In this document: positions 54,612 to 63,072 of the stretch, one piece after another | Position numbering within the stretch: position 1 is the stretch's first letter | How the letters are laid out: the number at the start of each line of letters is the position of its first letter | Program-made: the position numbers and the translations under genes | The notes under the pieces: generated by a model | Seen by the model: the letters and a program-made list of their open reading frames with translations, nothing else | What the model was told of the DNA's origin: nothing | The model's database searches: none | Origin: an uncultured Mycoplasmatota bacterium | GTDB taxonomy: Bacteria; Bacillota_I; Bacilli_A; RF39; UBA660 | Reading direction: 5' to 3' | DNA length: 64,000 nucleotides | Assembly: GCA_900543825.1 (NCBI GenBank) | Contig: UQSR01000005.1 | Coordinates: forward strand, 40,422-104,421

Positions 54612-55296
54612 TCACTCTAAAACTATCCATAGTAAATAATTTAATCTCCATCATAGACATATTATAAATGCGTAAACACTCATCACTATTCTTAGAGCCT
54701 AATAATTTAGTAAAATAGTTACTAATCATATATTGATAATTACTACTTCCCTTTTCAAAATTACTTCTTACTTTATCTTTAAAATCATTAATAAGTCTAG
54801 CTTTAATAGCAAGTTTACCATTCTTATAATTATTAATATCAATTTCCATAATAGCAACAAAATCACCAAAATGTTTAACAACCTCATCTTTAGTAGTAGA
54901 TTCCATAATTAAATCCGTAAAGAAAGAAAGTCTCTTATAAAAAGTATCAAGTAAAAGTTCCAAATCAAGTATAACATCCTTGTCTAGCAAATAATTATTA
55001 CTATAATTAACATCAATAATATATTTAACTAAAGAAGAATCAATCTTTTCAATACCATCAAAATACCAATCTTTCATCTTTTTATAACATTTACGCTTAA
55101 ATAAATATAATTCTATAATCTCATTATATTTATCAATATCCTTCTCAATATCACTGACACCCCTACCACTAACTAATGCATCATTATACTTATTTTTAAT
55201 TTTAGTATCATATGCTCTCTTATATTGCTTTTTACTAAAATTATCTTCTAATTCAAAAAACTCCAAAGCCAATTTTTCATCACTATTTATTTTCAT
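54601..55296 (-). CDS. Hypothetical helical protein
   Basis: 231 residues, soluble, strongly helical and charged, with no recognised domain. Features: an acidic start (SDEKLALEFFELEDNF), a Gly-rich turn (ALVSGRGVSDIEKDI), and a long helix set around LLLDTFYKRLSFFTDLIMES. It begins 11 bases downstream of the rhomboid gene and has its own terminator, so it is probably the last gene of that transcript. A role with the rhomboid protease is possible but not shown. Confidence 0.6.
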   Translation of the reverse strand: MKINSDEKLALEFFELEDNFSKKQYKRAYDTKIKNKYNDALVSGRGVSDIEKDIDKYNEIIELYLFKRKCYKKMKDWYFDGIEKIDSSLVKYIIDVNYSNNYLLDKDVILDLELLLDTFYKRLSFFTDLIMESTTKDEVVKHFGDFVAIMEIDINNYKNGKLAIKARLINDFKDKVRSNFEKGSSNYQYMISNYFTKLLGSKNSDECLRIYNMSMMEIKLFTMDSFRVKER

Positions 55297-55307
55297 ATTT
55301 TATTCTC

Positions 55308-56438
55308 CTACATAAATGCTAAATAACTAATAAAACATATATATATAACCGTAAGTATAAGTCCATTTATTCTATCTCTAGAAGTAGATTTATCAGGTAC
55401 ACCAACCATCATAGCAGTAAGTATACCACCAACCAAACCACCAATATGAGCAGCATTACTAATACCAGGAACCATAAAACCAATAATCAAGTTTATTAAA
55501 ATAACTTGAATAACAGAATTCTTAATAGTACTACCTAAGTAAGCACGATAATAATATCCAAAATACAATAAAGCTCCTAAAAGACCAAATATAGCACCTG
55601 ATGCTCCAGCAGAAATAGTATTATGACAAAATGCTAAAGACAAAATACTACCACAAATACCACTAATAAAATAAATAATCAAATACTTAACCTTACCAAA
55701 TAAATTTTCAACACTATTACCAACAATATATAAAGAATACATATTACAAAGCAAATGTACAATTCCAATATGTAAAAACATACAAGTAATAAGCCTATAA
55801 TATTCTCCTGATTTAGTTAATACATCATAATTAGCACCAAATTTTAACAAAGTATAATTATCCGAAGATCCATTACCAAATATATACATAGCTATAAAAA
55901 TAACTACACATAATAAAATTAAAATATTAGTTACAATAGGCCTCTTAATAGAAAATAACTTTTCAGCCTTCTTACTTCTAATCTCATTGTTCTTATTAAT
56001 ATTATCACTAACCTTTATAAAATATTCAAGTCCATCTTCTTTCCTTTCAGTCTTTTCAACAATATCAGGAAAAACATTAGTAAGTTTAGAATTATTAATA
56101 TCCTCCTCGCTAGAAATATGAACATCATTATCCGAAAGCAATTTATCATCCTCAATATCCATATATATATTTAAAACTTTAACATTAAAAGATAAAGTTT
56201 TCTTTTTCACCTGTTTAACTATTCTACTAAGTTTAAATTTATCAAAATCCAATTGTTCTTTATTATGAATATGATGTGAAACAATTCTAACTATCTTATA
56301 ACTACTATCTAAATTTTCAAGCCATATTTCATCATTTAAACCATGTATAATCATAGGATTATAATTCTTTTCAGTAATAAAATAATTAATTAAATTCATA
56401 ACTAACAAATCATCACTTTTAAATACAGTCTCTTCCAT
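55308..56438 (-). CDS. Rhomboid family intramembrane serine protease
   Basis: The start is taken at MEETVFKSDD, with GGAGG upstream, giving 376 residues; the longer frame adds an unlikely hydrophobic stretch that crosses the neighbouring gene's promoter. An N-terminal cytoplasmic domain of about 140 residues precedes six or seven membrane helices. The catalytic Ser is in GASGAIFGLLG, the catalytic His in NAAHIGGLVGG, and the family HxxxxHLxxNM motif reads HIGIVHLLCNMYSL. It cleaves membrane proteins within the bilayer. The N-terminal extension resembles that of Bacillus YqgP/GluP in position, though similarity is not evident. Confidence 0.92.
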   Translation of the reverse strand: MEETVFKSDDLLVMNLINYFITEKNYNPMIIHGLNDEIWLENLDSSYKIVRIVSHHIHNKEQLDFDKFKLSRIVKQVKKKTLSFNVKVLNIYMDIEDDKLLSDNDVHISSEEDINNSKLTNVFPDIVEKTERKEDGLEYFIKVSDNINKNNEIRSKKAEKLFSIKRPIVTNILILLCVVIFIAMYIFGNGSSDNYTLLKFGANYDVLTKSGEYYRLITCMFLHIGIVHLLCNMYSLYIVGNSVENLFGKVKYLIIYFISGICGSILSLAFCHNTISAGASGAIFGLLGALLYFGYYYRAYLGSTIKNSVIQVILINLIIGFMVPGISNAAHIGGLVGGILTAMMVGVPDKSTSRDRINGLILTVIYICFISYLAFM

Positions 56439-56493
56439 CACAACCTCCATATATAATATTATACTCGAAAATATAAAATAAATAAAGTATTTT

Positions 56494-56522
56494 TTCACAG
56501 CATTATCTTTTATTAATATAAT
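56494..56522 (+). promoter_or_regulatory. Promoter of the small Gly/Tyr/Pro-rich protein gene
   Basis: -35 TTCACA (56494-56499), 17-base spacer, -10 TATAAT (56517-56522) on the plus strand, one mismatch from consensus. It is divergent from the rhomboid gene. Confidence 0.7.
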
Positions 56523-56544
56523 AATATTGAAAGGAGAAAAACCC

Positions 56545-56724
56545 ATGTATAACAATATGTATAGAAGACCAATAAATAACAATCGATTTATTGGTGGTGG
56601 TTTCTTTGGACCATTTCTTTTAGGAGGAATAACAGGAGGTCTACTAGCACCAGCTTTTTATCCAAGACCATACCCCGTATATAATAACTACTACCCACCA
56701 TACGGACCATACCCATATTATTAA
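56545..56724 (+). CDS. Small Gly/Tyr/Pro-rich protein
   Basis: 59 residues from MYNNMYRRPINNNRF, with AAAGGAG eight bases upstream. A Gly-rich hydrophobic segment (FIGGGFFGPFLLGGITGGLL) that could span or lie in the membrane is followed by a Pro/Tyr-rich tail (YPRPYPVYNNYYPPYGPYPY). It has a strong promoter and its own terminator, so it is highly and independently expressed. The tail resembles small coat or surface proteins of Firmicutes in composition only. Function unknown. Confidence 0.75.
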   Translation: MYNNMYRRPINNNRFIGGGFFGPFLLGGITGGLLAPAFYPRPYPVYNNYYPPYGPYPYY

Positions 56725-56750
56725 AACACAAATAGTGTTTTAATTTTTTT
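56723..56750 (+). terminator. Terminator of the small Gly/Tyr/Pro-rich protein gene
   Basis: Stem AAAACAC/GTGTTTT followed by AATTTTTTT on the plus strand, starting at the stop codon. Confidence 0.8.
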
Positions 56751-56772
56751 AATTATATGATAAAATATAAAT

Positions 56773-57081
56773 ATGAAAAAGTTTAATATGATTGATGAAA
56801 AATTTATATGCGAAAATTGTGGTAAAGAAGTTAAAAAACTTGGTTATACAGCAAGAGATCATTGCCCATATTGTTTATATTCCAAACATTTAGACATAAA
56901 CCCTGGAGACAGACAAAACAAATGTAAAGGATTAATGAAACCAATAGGAATAGAAAAATTCAAAAACAGCTATAAAATAATTTATAGCTGCAGTAAGTGT
57001 AAAGAAATACACAAAAATATAATGGCCATAGATGATAATTTCAATAAAATAATTGAACTATCAAATATTAATAACCTCTAA
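56773..57081 (+). CDS. RNHCP-domain zinc-ribbon protein
   Basis: 102 residues. Two zinc-binding pairs at the start (CENC, CPYC) around the family signature ARDHCPYCLYSKHLD and INPGDRQNKCKGLMKPI, and a second pair (CSKC) near the end with NIMAIDD. This is the complete RNHCP domain; its role is unknown, with nucleic-acid binding suspected. No Shine-Dalgarno precedes the ATG, and a -10-like TATGAT (56756-56761) lies only 11 bases upstream, so the mRNA is probably leaderless. It is one of two protein genes on the plus strand. Its 3' end overlaps the convergent Asn-rich gene by 14 bases. Confidence 0.9.
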   Translation: MKKFNMIDEKFICENCGKEVKKLGYTARDHCPYCLYSKHLDINPGDRQNKCKGLMKPIGIEKFKNSYKIIYSCSKCKEIHKNIMAIDDNFNKIIELSNINNL

Positions 57082-57544
57082 TAAGTTCACTAATATATGG
57101 AAGTAAGAAAACAAACACAAGTAATATTACTACAATTAAAAACGCAATCTTAAATTCAGGACCAAGATTCAAAGTCATGGTCTTTTTTTTAGGCTTATTA
57201 TTACTACCTATATAAGTCTTAGTAACGTTTTCACTATTATTATGATTATTAGAATTATTAATCATAGTAGAACCACTAGATAAATTATCATCAATAACAT
57301 GATTATTATAATTACTATTAACCGCATTACTACTATCAATAGTAGGACTAGCTTGAATATTATTATTACTATTAATCACATTATTACCATGATTACTACT
57401 ATTAGTAGTACCACTTTGAATATTAACATTCATCATACCATTAAAATTAGCATTAGGAGTATCAATATAAGTATTCATATTACTGGTAGCCCTATAAGGA
57501 CCTACTCCATTTGAATTATTGTCATTGTTAGTATTATTCATCAT
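57068..57544 (-). CDS. Asn-rich tail-anchored membrane protein
   Basis: 158 residues. About 115 residues of low-complexity Asn/Ser/Gly/Thr sequence (NNHVIDDNLSSGSTMINNSN and similar), then a basic patch KPKKK and one C-terminal membrane helix (about 131-150) with a very short end. The charge pattern places the Asn-rich part in the cytoplasm. Shine-Dalgarno GGGAGGT is strong. It follows another Asn-rich membrane protein of mirrored layout (58761-57589). No function is known; the composition resembles prion-like or phase-separating segments. Confidence 0.75.
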   Translation of the reverse strand: MMNNTNNDNNSNGVGPYRATSNMNTYIDTPNANFNGMMNVNIQSGTTNSSNHGNNVINSNNNIQASPTIDSSNAVNSNYNNHVIDDNLSSGSTMINNSNNHNNSENVTKTYIGSNNKPKKKTMTLNLGPEFKIAFLIVVILLVFVFLLPYISELIRGY

Positions 57545-57588
57545 CTTACCTCCCTTCTAAGATAAAAAATTTAGGTATTAACCTAAAT

Positions 57589-58761
57589 TTATAACTGCCA
57601 ATTACCAGAAATATTGCCATTTTGCATATTACTATTTTGATTGACATTAGGATTACCAGTTACAAAATTGGACCCATTATTAACAAAATTAGAATTAAAA
57701 TTATTAACATTTTGACCTTGAGAAACATTAGACTCACTCGTTGGATTAATATTATTAAACATATTATTAGCCATACCATTAGCATTATTGTAATTAACTT
57801 GATTCATGTTCTCAGTAGGCACCACATTAGGCATTACAGGTTGTGGAACAACAGGAGTAACATTAGGTATAGTATTATTACTCTCACCATAGTTACCATT
57901 AAGATTAATATTATTTACAGGTGCTTCTACAGGATGACTAGTCACAGGTGTTGGCGGAGTAACAGGACTAGGAATATCTGTATTTGTATTAACATTAGGA
58001 ATAGCAACATTTCTTGGTTCAATCTTAGGAGTCTGCTCCGAAGCAGGAATAAAGAAAGAATCAGAAGAATTATTAGTTTCAGAAGTATTAATAGAACTAT
58101 TTACATTATTTAAACCACTATTATTAATTTCTGGAATAACACCACTAACAGGATTAACATTCACACCTAAATTATTATTAATACTACTATTCATACCGCT
58201 ATTAAAACTTGGATTAATATTATTAACAGGCATTTCATTAACATTCTGATTATTAAAACCATTTACATTATTATTATGTTCAACAATATTATTACTAGAA
58301 GGCATACTATTAATATTTTGATTATTCATACCATTATCAAAGCCATTATTCATAGTAGGATTAACATTCATATTAGTATTGAATTCATTACCCATACTAG
58401 AATTATTATTCATACCACCATTAAAACCAGGATTAATATTATTAACAGGCATTGCATTAACATTCTGATTATTATTAAAACTATTCATGTTATTATTAAA
58501 ATCAGGAGCAGCATTAAAACTATTATTACCCATATTCATACTATTAACATTATTCATATTATTCATACTATTAAAGTCCATATATTGTGAACTATTATTA
58601 TTTTCACTAGAATTACTAGTTTCATCCAATTGTTTTCTCTTCTTACGTTTATTTTTAGCATCTGCTAAAAAACCAATTACTGTAATAAGTAAAATAATTA
58701 AAATTGCCAAAACCCACACATAATATTCCAATAAAAAATCTACTACTGCATCAAATTGCAT
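57589..58761 (-). CDS. Asn/Met-rich membrane protein with short repeats
   Basis: 390 residues. One N-terminal membrane helix (about 10-32) followed by a basic stop-transfer (KNKRKKRKQ), so the rest is cytoplasmic. The remaining 340 residues are low complexity: Asn about every second or third residue with Met, Ser, Pro and Gly. Imperfect repeats such as NVNAMPVNNINPGFNGGMNN and NVNEMPVNNINPSFNSGMNS are present. It lies 44 bases upstream of the tail-anchored Asn-rich gene and just downstream of ezrA, so a cell-division or envelope role is possible by context only. I recognise no family. Confidence 0.7.
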   Translation of the reverse strand: MQFDAVVDFLLEYYVWVLAILIILLITVIGFLADAKNKRKKRKQLDETSNSSENNNSSQYMDFNSMNNMNNVNSMNMGNNSFNAAPDFNNNMNSFNNNQNVNAMPVNNINPGFNGGMNNNSSMGNEFNTNMNVNPTMNNGFDNGMNNQNINSMPSSNNIVEHNNNVNGFNNQNVNEMPVNNINPSFNSGMNSSINNNLGVNVNPVSGVIPEINNSGLNNVNSSINTSETNNSSDSFFIPASEQTPKIEPRNVAIPNVNTNTDIPSPVTPPTPVTSHPVEAPVNNINLNGNYGESNNTIPNVTPVVPQPVMPNVVPTENMNQVNYNNANGMANNMFNNINPTSESNVSQGQNVNNFNSNFVNNGSNFVTGNPNVNQNSNMQNGNISGNWQL

Positions 58762-58834
58762 TGCTATTCCTCCTTATTCTTATCTACAATTAGAATATCA
58801 TAAAACACTCAAAATTGCAACTAATATTTATTTA

Positions 58835-60520
58835 TTATTCAATATTTTTATCTACAAAACTCAAACTTTTTTTAGAAAGTTCAAGAGATTCCTTATACTT
58901 ACCACGCTTAAATAATTCCTCAGCTTTAGTAAGAGCAATATCAATTTCTTCATATGTACTTCTATATCTATTACCATATACAATAATTTTTTCTGCAGAA
59001 TTAGCAAGTTTAATCATATCGTTAGTCTTATTATAAATTTTAAATACCAAATCTCTAGCAGTATCAACTCTAATATTCAAAATCTTAATAACAATCGGTT
59101 TCTTCTGTAATTCTTTAACAATCTCTCTAATAGCATCCTGTGCCTCATTAAGCTCAATATAATAACTACTAGAAATAACCGGTATTTTATAACTCTTAAG
59201 ACGATATTTACTTTTCTTAAGCAAATCCTCAATAGTAGCAAGTTGTTCTTTAGCCCTATATTCATCATCTTTCATACTAGTAATAGATCTAAGTTGATAA
59301 TCCAAATCATCCTGAAGTCTAGATAATTTAAGTGATAACCCATCAAGTTCATCAACCAATTTAGAATAAGCAAAAGTTTTCATTTTTCCTTGTTCCACTA
59401 ATATTTTATAATCTTTATTAATACGTTCCAAATTTTTATTCAAAAGACTAAATTTATTAATTTCCTCATCACTTAAATTATAATTATATTTAATATCATC
59501 TATTTGCAAATAAATATCTCTAACAACCTTATTTATATTTTCAATATTATATCCAAGTTCCTTAACATTTTGTTTAAAGACATCTTTACATTCTTTTTCC
59601 TTATCAAAATCATTATATAGACCATTAAAATACTCAATAAAAGTCTTAAGTTCAATGATAGCATCTCCCATTTGTAACTGCTTTAGATTATTCATAATAT
59701 TATCAATCTTAGTTTTAATCTCTTTAATATTATATTCAACATTCAAATAATCCAAAGGATAGCCATCCCTTTTCATACGATAATAATAAGTAGTAGCCTC
59801 TTCTATTTTATTAGGAACCATAACAGTAGCCATAAGAACAATCGTAGGGGCATCAAGAAGAATCTTACCTAAAGCATCTATCTTATCATCTAAAGAAGCA
59901 ATTCTTTTTTCTACAGATACATAGTCATTATTATCCATAGCCTTCTCAAAATCAGCAAACAATTTATCTATACTATCAAATTCATCTTCAATATAAGGAG
60001 CAACATCACCATATTCCTTCTTAGATCTATCAAATTTAGCCTGCTGTTCACGATAAACAATCTTAAGTTTAGTAATAAGTGTTCTATTTCTTTCTTCAGA
60101 ATTAGTAATAAGCTTTATTTCTTCCAATAAAACATCAGTTTTATTCTTAAGAAGTCTAAGTTCCATTTCAACATCTGCAATCTTTTTTATAGCTTGTTTA
60201 TATTCTTTTCTATCAATTAAAAAATCAGCATCAGATATAGAATCAGTAAGTTCAGGAATCTTCTCATCTCTAATATATTTAAAAGTATTATCCCAATCAT
60301 TTAACTTTTCCTTTAAGTTATCTGTCTTAATAAGTTCCTTAACTTTAGTAATCTCACTAAGCACTGGAACCCCAAGTAAACTATTCTTCTCTATATCTAA
60401 TTCTTCAATTTCTTTTTTATATTTTTTACTCTGTTTACCTTTTATAACAGCAATAGTAATAACTATAAGGATAATTGCCAATACTAACGTTGAAATCGTA
60501 ATCATAAGAACACTATCCAT
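58835..60520 (-). CDS. ezrA: EzrA, septation ring formation regulator
   Basis: About 561 residues from MDSVLMITISTLVL (AGGAGAGGTGA upstream). One N-terminal membrane helix, then an almost entirely helical, coiled-coil cytoplasmic region arranged as spectrin-like repeats. Family landmarks include ELRLLKNKTDVLLEEI and the C-terminal AEKIIVYGNRYRS patch, needed for localisation at mid-cell. EzrA binds FtsZ, preventing Z-rings at the poles and coordinating cell-wall synthesis at the septum. Length is normal. The two Asn-rich membrane proteins follow it. Confidence 0.95.
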   Translation of the reverse strand: MDSVLMITISTLVLAIILIVITIAVIKGKQSKKYKKEIEELDIEKNSLLGVPVLSEITKVKELIKTDNLKEKLNDWDNTFKYIRDEKIPELTDSISDADFLIDRKEYKQAIKKIADVEMELRLLKNKTDVLLEEIKLITNSEERNRTLITKLKIVYREQQAKFDRSKKEYGDVAPYIEDEFDSIDKLFADFEKAMDNNDYVSVEKRIASLDDKIDALGKILLDAPTIVLMATVMVPNKIEEATTYYYRMKRDGYPLDYLNVEYNIKEIKTKIDNIMNNLKQLQMGDAIIELKTFIEYFNGLYNDFDKEKECKDVFKQNVKELGYNIENINKVVRDIYLQIDDIKYNYNLSDEEINKFSLLNKNLERINKDYKILVEQGKMKTFAYSKLVDELDGLSLKLSRLQDDLDYQLRSITSMKDDEYRAKEQLATIEDLLKKSKYRLKSYKIPVISSSYYIELNEAQDAIREIVKELQKKPIVIKILNIRVDTARDLVFKIYNKTNDMIKLANSAEKIIVYGNRYRSTYEEIDIALTKAEELFKRGKYKESLELSKKSLSFVDKNIE

Positions 60521-60595
60521 TACTATCACCTCTCCTACCTATTATCTATTCTACCACAAAAATAATTTTTTTAAAATAAAATTATTAAAATTAAT

Positions 60596-60627
60596 AATAA
60601 AAGTTTTTTAATAAAAATTAAAAAACT
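60596..60627 (-). terminator. Terminator of the lipoprotein gene
   Basis: An 11-bp AT stem AGTTTTTTAAT/ATTAAAAAACT followed by TTTATT on the minus strand. Confidence 0.65.
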
Positions 60628-60632
60628 ATTAA

Positions 60633-61139
60633 TTAATACATTCCCTGTATCTTCTTAATAGTCTCATTACTAAGTGAAGCTATCTTCCAATTACCATCTT
60701 TATCCTTCTTCACATCAAAGTCAATAGTATATGTAACTTTTTCCTTCTCTTTTTCCAAATTCTTAAGCTTAGTATTATTATACTCTTCTACAGTATAATC
60801 ATCTCTACCTTGATAATAATTATAAGTATCATTTATTGCTTTTTTATAATTAATAACCTTTATCTCAGTACTAATAACAGCATTATCACCATCAATTTTT
60901 TCATCCTTTATATCATAAGATAAATTACTATATTGTTTTTCTAATAATTTTTTATATCTAGTACTTTGTTCATCAGTCAAATTCTCATCTTTAACAACAT
61001 CATTAATACCATTTCTAACATCACTATCAAGTCTTTGATATTTACTAAATAGTTCTTCAACCTTAGAAGTAGGACTATTAGATAAAGAACATCCCACTAA
61101 TAAAAGTAAAAATATAAATATCGATATAATTTTCTTCAT
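60633..61139 (-). CDS. Lipoprotein of unknown function
   Basis: 168 residues with a type II signal peptide MKKIISIFIFLLLLVGCS; the lipobox is LVGC with Cys17. The mature part is a helical start (TSKVEELFSKYQRLDSDVRN) and a beta-rich DUF-like domain with VISTEIKVINYKKAINDTYN and DGNWKIASLSNETIKKI. This layout resembles NTF2-like membrane-bound lipoproteins of gut Firmicutes. It is anchored on the outer face of the membrane. A single gene with its own terminator. Confidence 0.8.
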   Translation of the reverse strand: MKKIISIFIFLLLLVGCSLSNSPTSKVEELFSKYQRLDSDVRNGINDVVKDENLTDEQSTRYKKLLEKQYSNLSYDIKDEKIDGDNAVISTEIKVINYKKAINDTYNYYQGRDDYTVEEYNNTKLKNLEKEKEKVTYTIDFDVKKDKDGNWKIASLSNETIKKIQGMY

Positions 61140-61184
61140 AAAATCATCTCCATTTATATTTTTACAATATTTACTAAAATTATA

Positions 61185-61799
61185 CTAAAAATCATAAGTA
61201 TTAATAATATCAATAACAATCTCTTTACTATATCCTTGAGTAATTAAATGATTAAATATTTTATTTTTCAAAATAATACCACTATATTTTTTATTACATC
61301 TAATATCCTTATCAATAATCTTTTTAATCCTATCAATAATAACACTTCTATCTATATTTATAATATTATTATTAATAATATCATTATCAACGCCATATCT
61401 TTCAAGTTCTTTTCTTATTTTATAATCACCCATCATCGTAAAATTAATTTTATCATTAATAAAAGCTTTAGTAAATCTATCATCATCTAAATATTTATAC
61501 CCAATAAGTTTATCCATAGCCATATCAATATAATAACTATTATCACATTTCTTAGACAAATAATCTCTTACTTCTTTAATACTACGCAATCTAATACTAA
61601 TATATTTAATAGCCATATTACATAAAGATATAATATCATTATCACTTTTAAGCTTATTATATAAAGTAGTATCTATTTCTTTTTTTAATAAAAGTTCATT
61701 ATCTGTAATAACATTCTCATCTAATGTTAATACTTCACCATTAGATAAATAAACATTATAAATATTATTTTTAACAAGTTCATATCTATCTATCTTCAT
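61185..61799 (-). CDS. recX: RecX regulator of RecA
   Basis: 204 residues built of three-helix repeats: CNMAIKYISIRLRSIKEVRD, KLIGYKYLDDDRFTKAFIND and MGDYKIRKELERYGVDNDII, followed by a last repeat at the C-terminus. This is the Gram-positive RecX architecture. RecX binds in the groove of RecA filaments and modulates recombination and SOS. recA itself is not in the window. With comEC/comEA and priA elsewhere here it fits a recombination-competent cell. Confidence 0.9.
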   Translation of the reverse strand: MKIDRYELVKNNIYNVYLSNGEVLTLDENVITDNELLLKKEIDTTLYNKLKSDNDIISLCNMAIKYISIRLRSIKEVRDYLSKKCDNSYYIDMAMDKLIGYKYLDDDRFTKAFINDKINFTMMGDYKIRKELERYGVDNDIINNNIINIDRSVIIDRIKKIIDKDIRCNKKYSGIILKNKIFNHLITQGYSKEIVIDIINTYDF

Positions 61800-61813
61800 A
61801 AAACCTCCGTAAG

Positions 61814-61844
61814 AAAAAAGAAAGTATTATTTATTTTCACTTTC
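61814..61844 (-). terminator. Terminator overlapping the end of the PH-domain gene
   Basis: Six-bp stem GAAAGT/ACTTTC with T run on the minus strand; the stop codon is in the loop. Confidence 0.7.
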
Positions 61845-62276
61845 TTTAAATTTTCTTTTTTGTTCAAGCATATACATTGTAATATTATCATCTATCTCTG
61901 ACAAAGCCCTAGAATCAATATTAGATAATACTACTTCCTCTTTAACAGTATCAATAATTACCTTACCCCATAAAATGCCGTTTTTAATAGTCAAATCATT
62001 AAACATTTCTGGAGTAATCATTCTAAAGAAATAACCAAATATTAATCTCTTAGTAACCACTATTAATCTCTTATTAGTTAAAACTATGATATTAGTATTT
62101 ATAATTTCATAACTTTGATAATTCTTTTGTGCTGCAAAAACATATTTAACTTCTTCATCAGCATCAATAAATTTAGCAGCTATTTTAGCATGACTTTTAA
62201 GTCTAAAAGCAATAGTAAGAGGATATTTTCTTTTAAATTTTTTTACTTCTTCATAAATCTTATTCTGCATCTTCAT
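61827..62276 (-). CDS. Bacterial PH-domain protein
   Basis: 149 residues, cytoplasmic. A beta-barrel pattern typical of bacterial PH domains: EEVKYVFAAQKN, NTNIIVLTNKRLIVVTKRL, RMITPEMFNDLTIKNGILWG and VVLSNIDSRALSEI, ending in a helix. The family (YvbH/bPH type) often binds membranes or partner proteins. The start overlaps the end of the upstream thioredoxin-like gene by 17 bases, so they are co-expressed; the exact start (first or third codon ATG) is open. Confidence 0.75.
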   Translation of the reverse strand: MKMQNKIYEEVKKFKRKYPLTIAFRLKSHAKIAAKFIDADEEVKYVFAAQKNYQSYEIINTNIIVLTNKRLIVVTKRLIFGYFFRMITPEMFNDLTIKNGILWGKVIIDTVKEEVVLSNIDSRALSEIDDNITMYMLEQKRKFKESENK

Positions 62277-63027
62277 TTACCACAAAGTTTTCTTTTACAA
62301 AATCTACAAATTTATCTTTATCAACATATCCACCGATAGAGTCAATAACAGAATCACCTAACATAAATAATGTAGTTGGAGTTCCCCATTGATTCTTCTT
62401 CAAGTAAGCATTAGATTGAGCTAAATTATTATACTCTTCTTCAGATAAATTTGTAAGATTAATATAATTAATAGGTAAATTATATTCATCTGCAACTTCC
62501 TTAAGTATAGGTTCATACATTTCACAATAACCACAACCATCTTTAACTATAACTACTAAGAAAGGTTCATTAGAATCAATCTTTTCTAAATAATTAGAAT
62601 AAGTAATCTCGTTAAATCCAGCATCACCTTCCAAAGCTACAGGAAGTTCAATATCTACTTTACTATCCTTATTACCAGTAACAATAGCAGCTACTATAAG
62701 TAATACTACTACCAAAGCAATAAGTATAATATCCTTTTGTTTAGCAGTTAAAGAAAATTTACTCTTACTACTAGTCTTTTCATGTACTTTTTCTTTCTCT
62801 TTCTTTTCAAATTTAGGAACTTCAATTTTAGATACTTCTTTTTTTACATCCTTTTTAGCCTCAACCTTTTTATTATTTACTTTCTTAGCCTCTACCTTCT
62901 TATTTTCACTTTTAGCAACTACTTTAGTATCCTTTTTTACATCTTTATTAGAAGTAACTTTCTTACTATTAGTACTAGCTTTAGTTGTATTCTTTTTGTT
63001 TTTACTCTTTGAATTTTGATTTGCCAT
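62260..63027 (-). CDS. Membrane-anchored thioredoxin-like protein
   Basis: 255 residues. A long Lys-rich cytoplasmic tail (about 1-90, many KK, KVEAKK and KKV repeats), one membrane helix (about 98-120, DIILIALVVVLLIVAAIV), then an extracellular thioredoxin fold with CGYC in VIVKDGCGYCEMYEP and a cis-Pro in WGTPTTLFMLG. It could reduce or exchange disulfides outside the cell, fitting the many Cys-rich secreted proteins in the window. GGAGG lies upstream of the ATG, but its promoter region is cut by the composition change near 63060. Confidence 0.88.
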   Translation of the reverse strand: MANQNSKSKNKKNTTKASTNSKKVTSNKDVKKDTKVVAKSENKKVEAKKVNNKKVEAKKDVKKEVSKIEVPKFEKKEKEKVHEKTSSKSKFSLTAKQKDIILIALVVVLLIVAAIVTGNKDSKVDIELPVALEGDAGFNEITYSNYLEKIDSNEPFLVVIVKDGCGYCEMYEPILKEVADEYNLPINYINLTNLSEEEYNNLAQSNAYLKKNQWGTPTTLFMLGDSVIDSIGGYVDKDKFVDFVKENFVVNEDAE

Positions 63028-63039
63028 AATTCATATACC

Positions 63040-63072
63040 TCCTAAAAATAAGTTTTCGATATTAAGACCGCA
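63040..63072. other. Abrupt base-composition junction
   Basis: Left of about 63060 the DNA is very AT-rich; right of it G+C is clearly high to the window edge, and codon use changes with it. The change happens within some 15 bases, with no IS ends, tRNA or direct repeats at the border. The promoter expected for the thioredoxin-like gene is missing at this point. Confidence 0.85.

Noticed and set aside
55308..56582. Longer start for the rhomboid protease at 56582
   Set aside because: It would overlap the divergent small gene and its promoter, adds an odd hydrophobic leader, and has no ribosome binding site; GGAGG supports the start at 56438.
1..63027. Alternative genetic code (TGA as Trp), as in some AT-rich Mollicutes
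   Set aside because: Trp is encoded by TGG in leuS, priA, cysS and other core genes, and no reading frame needs TGA read-through.
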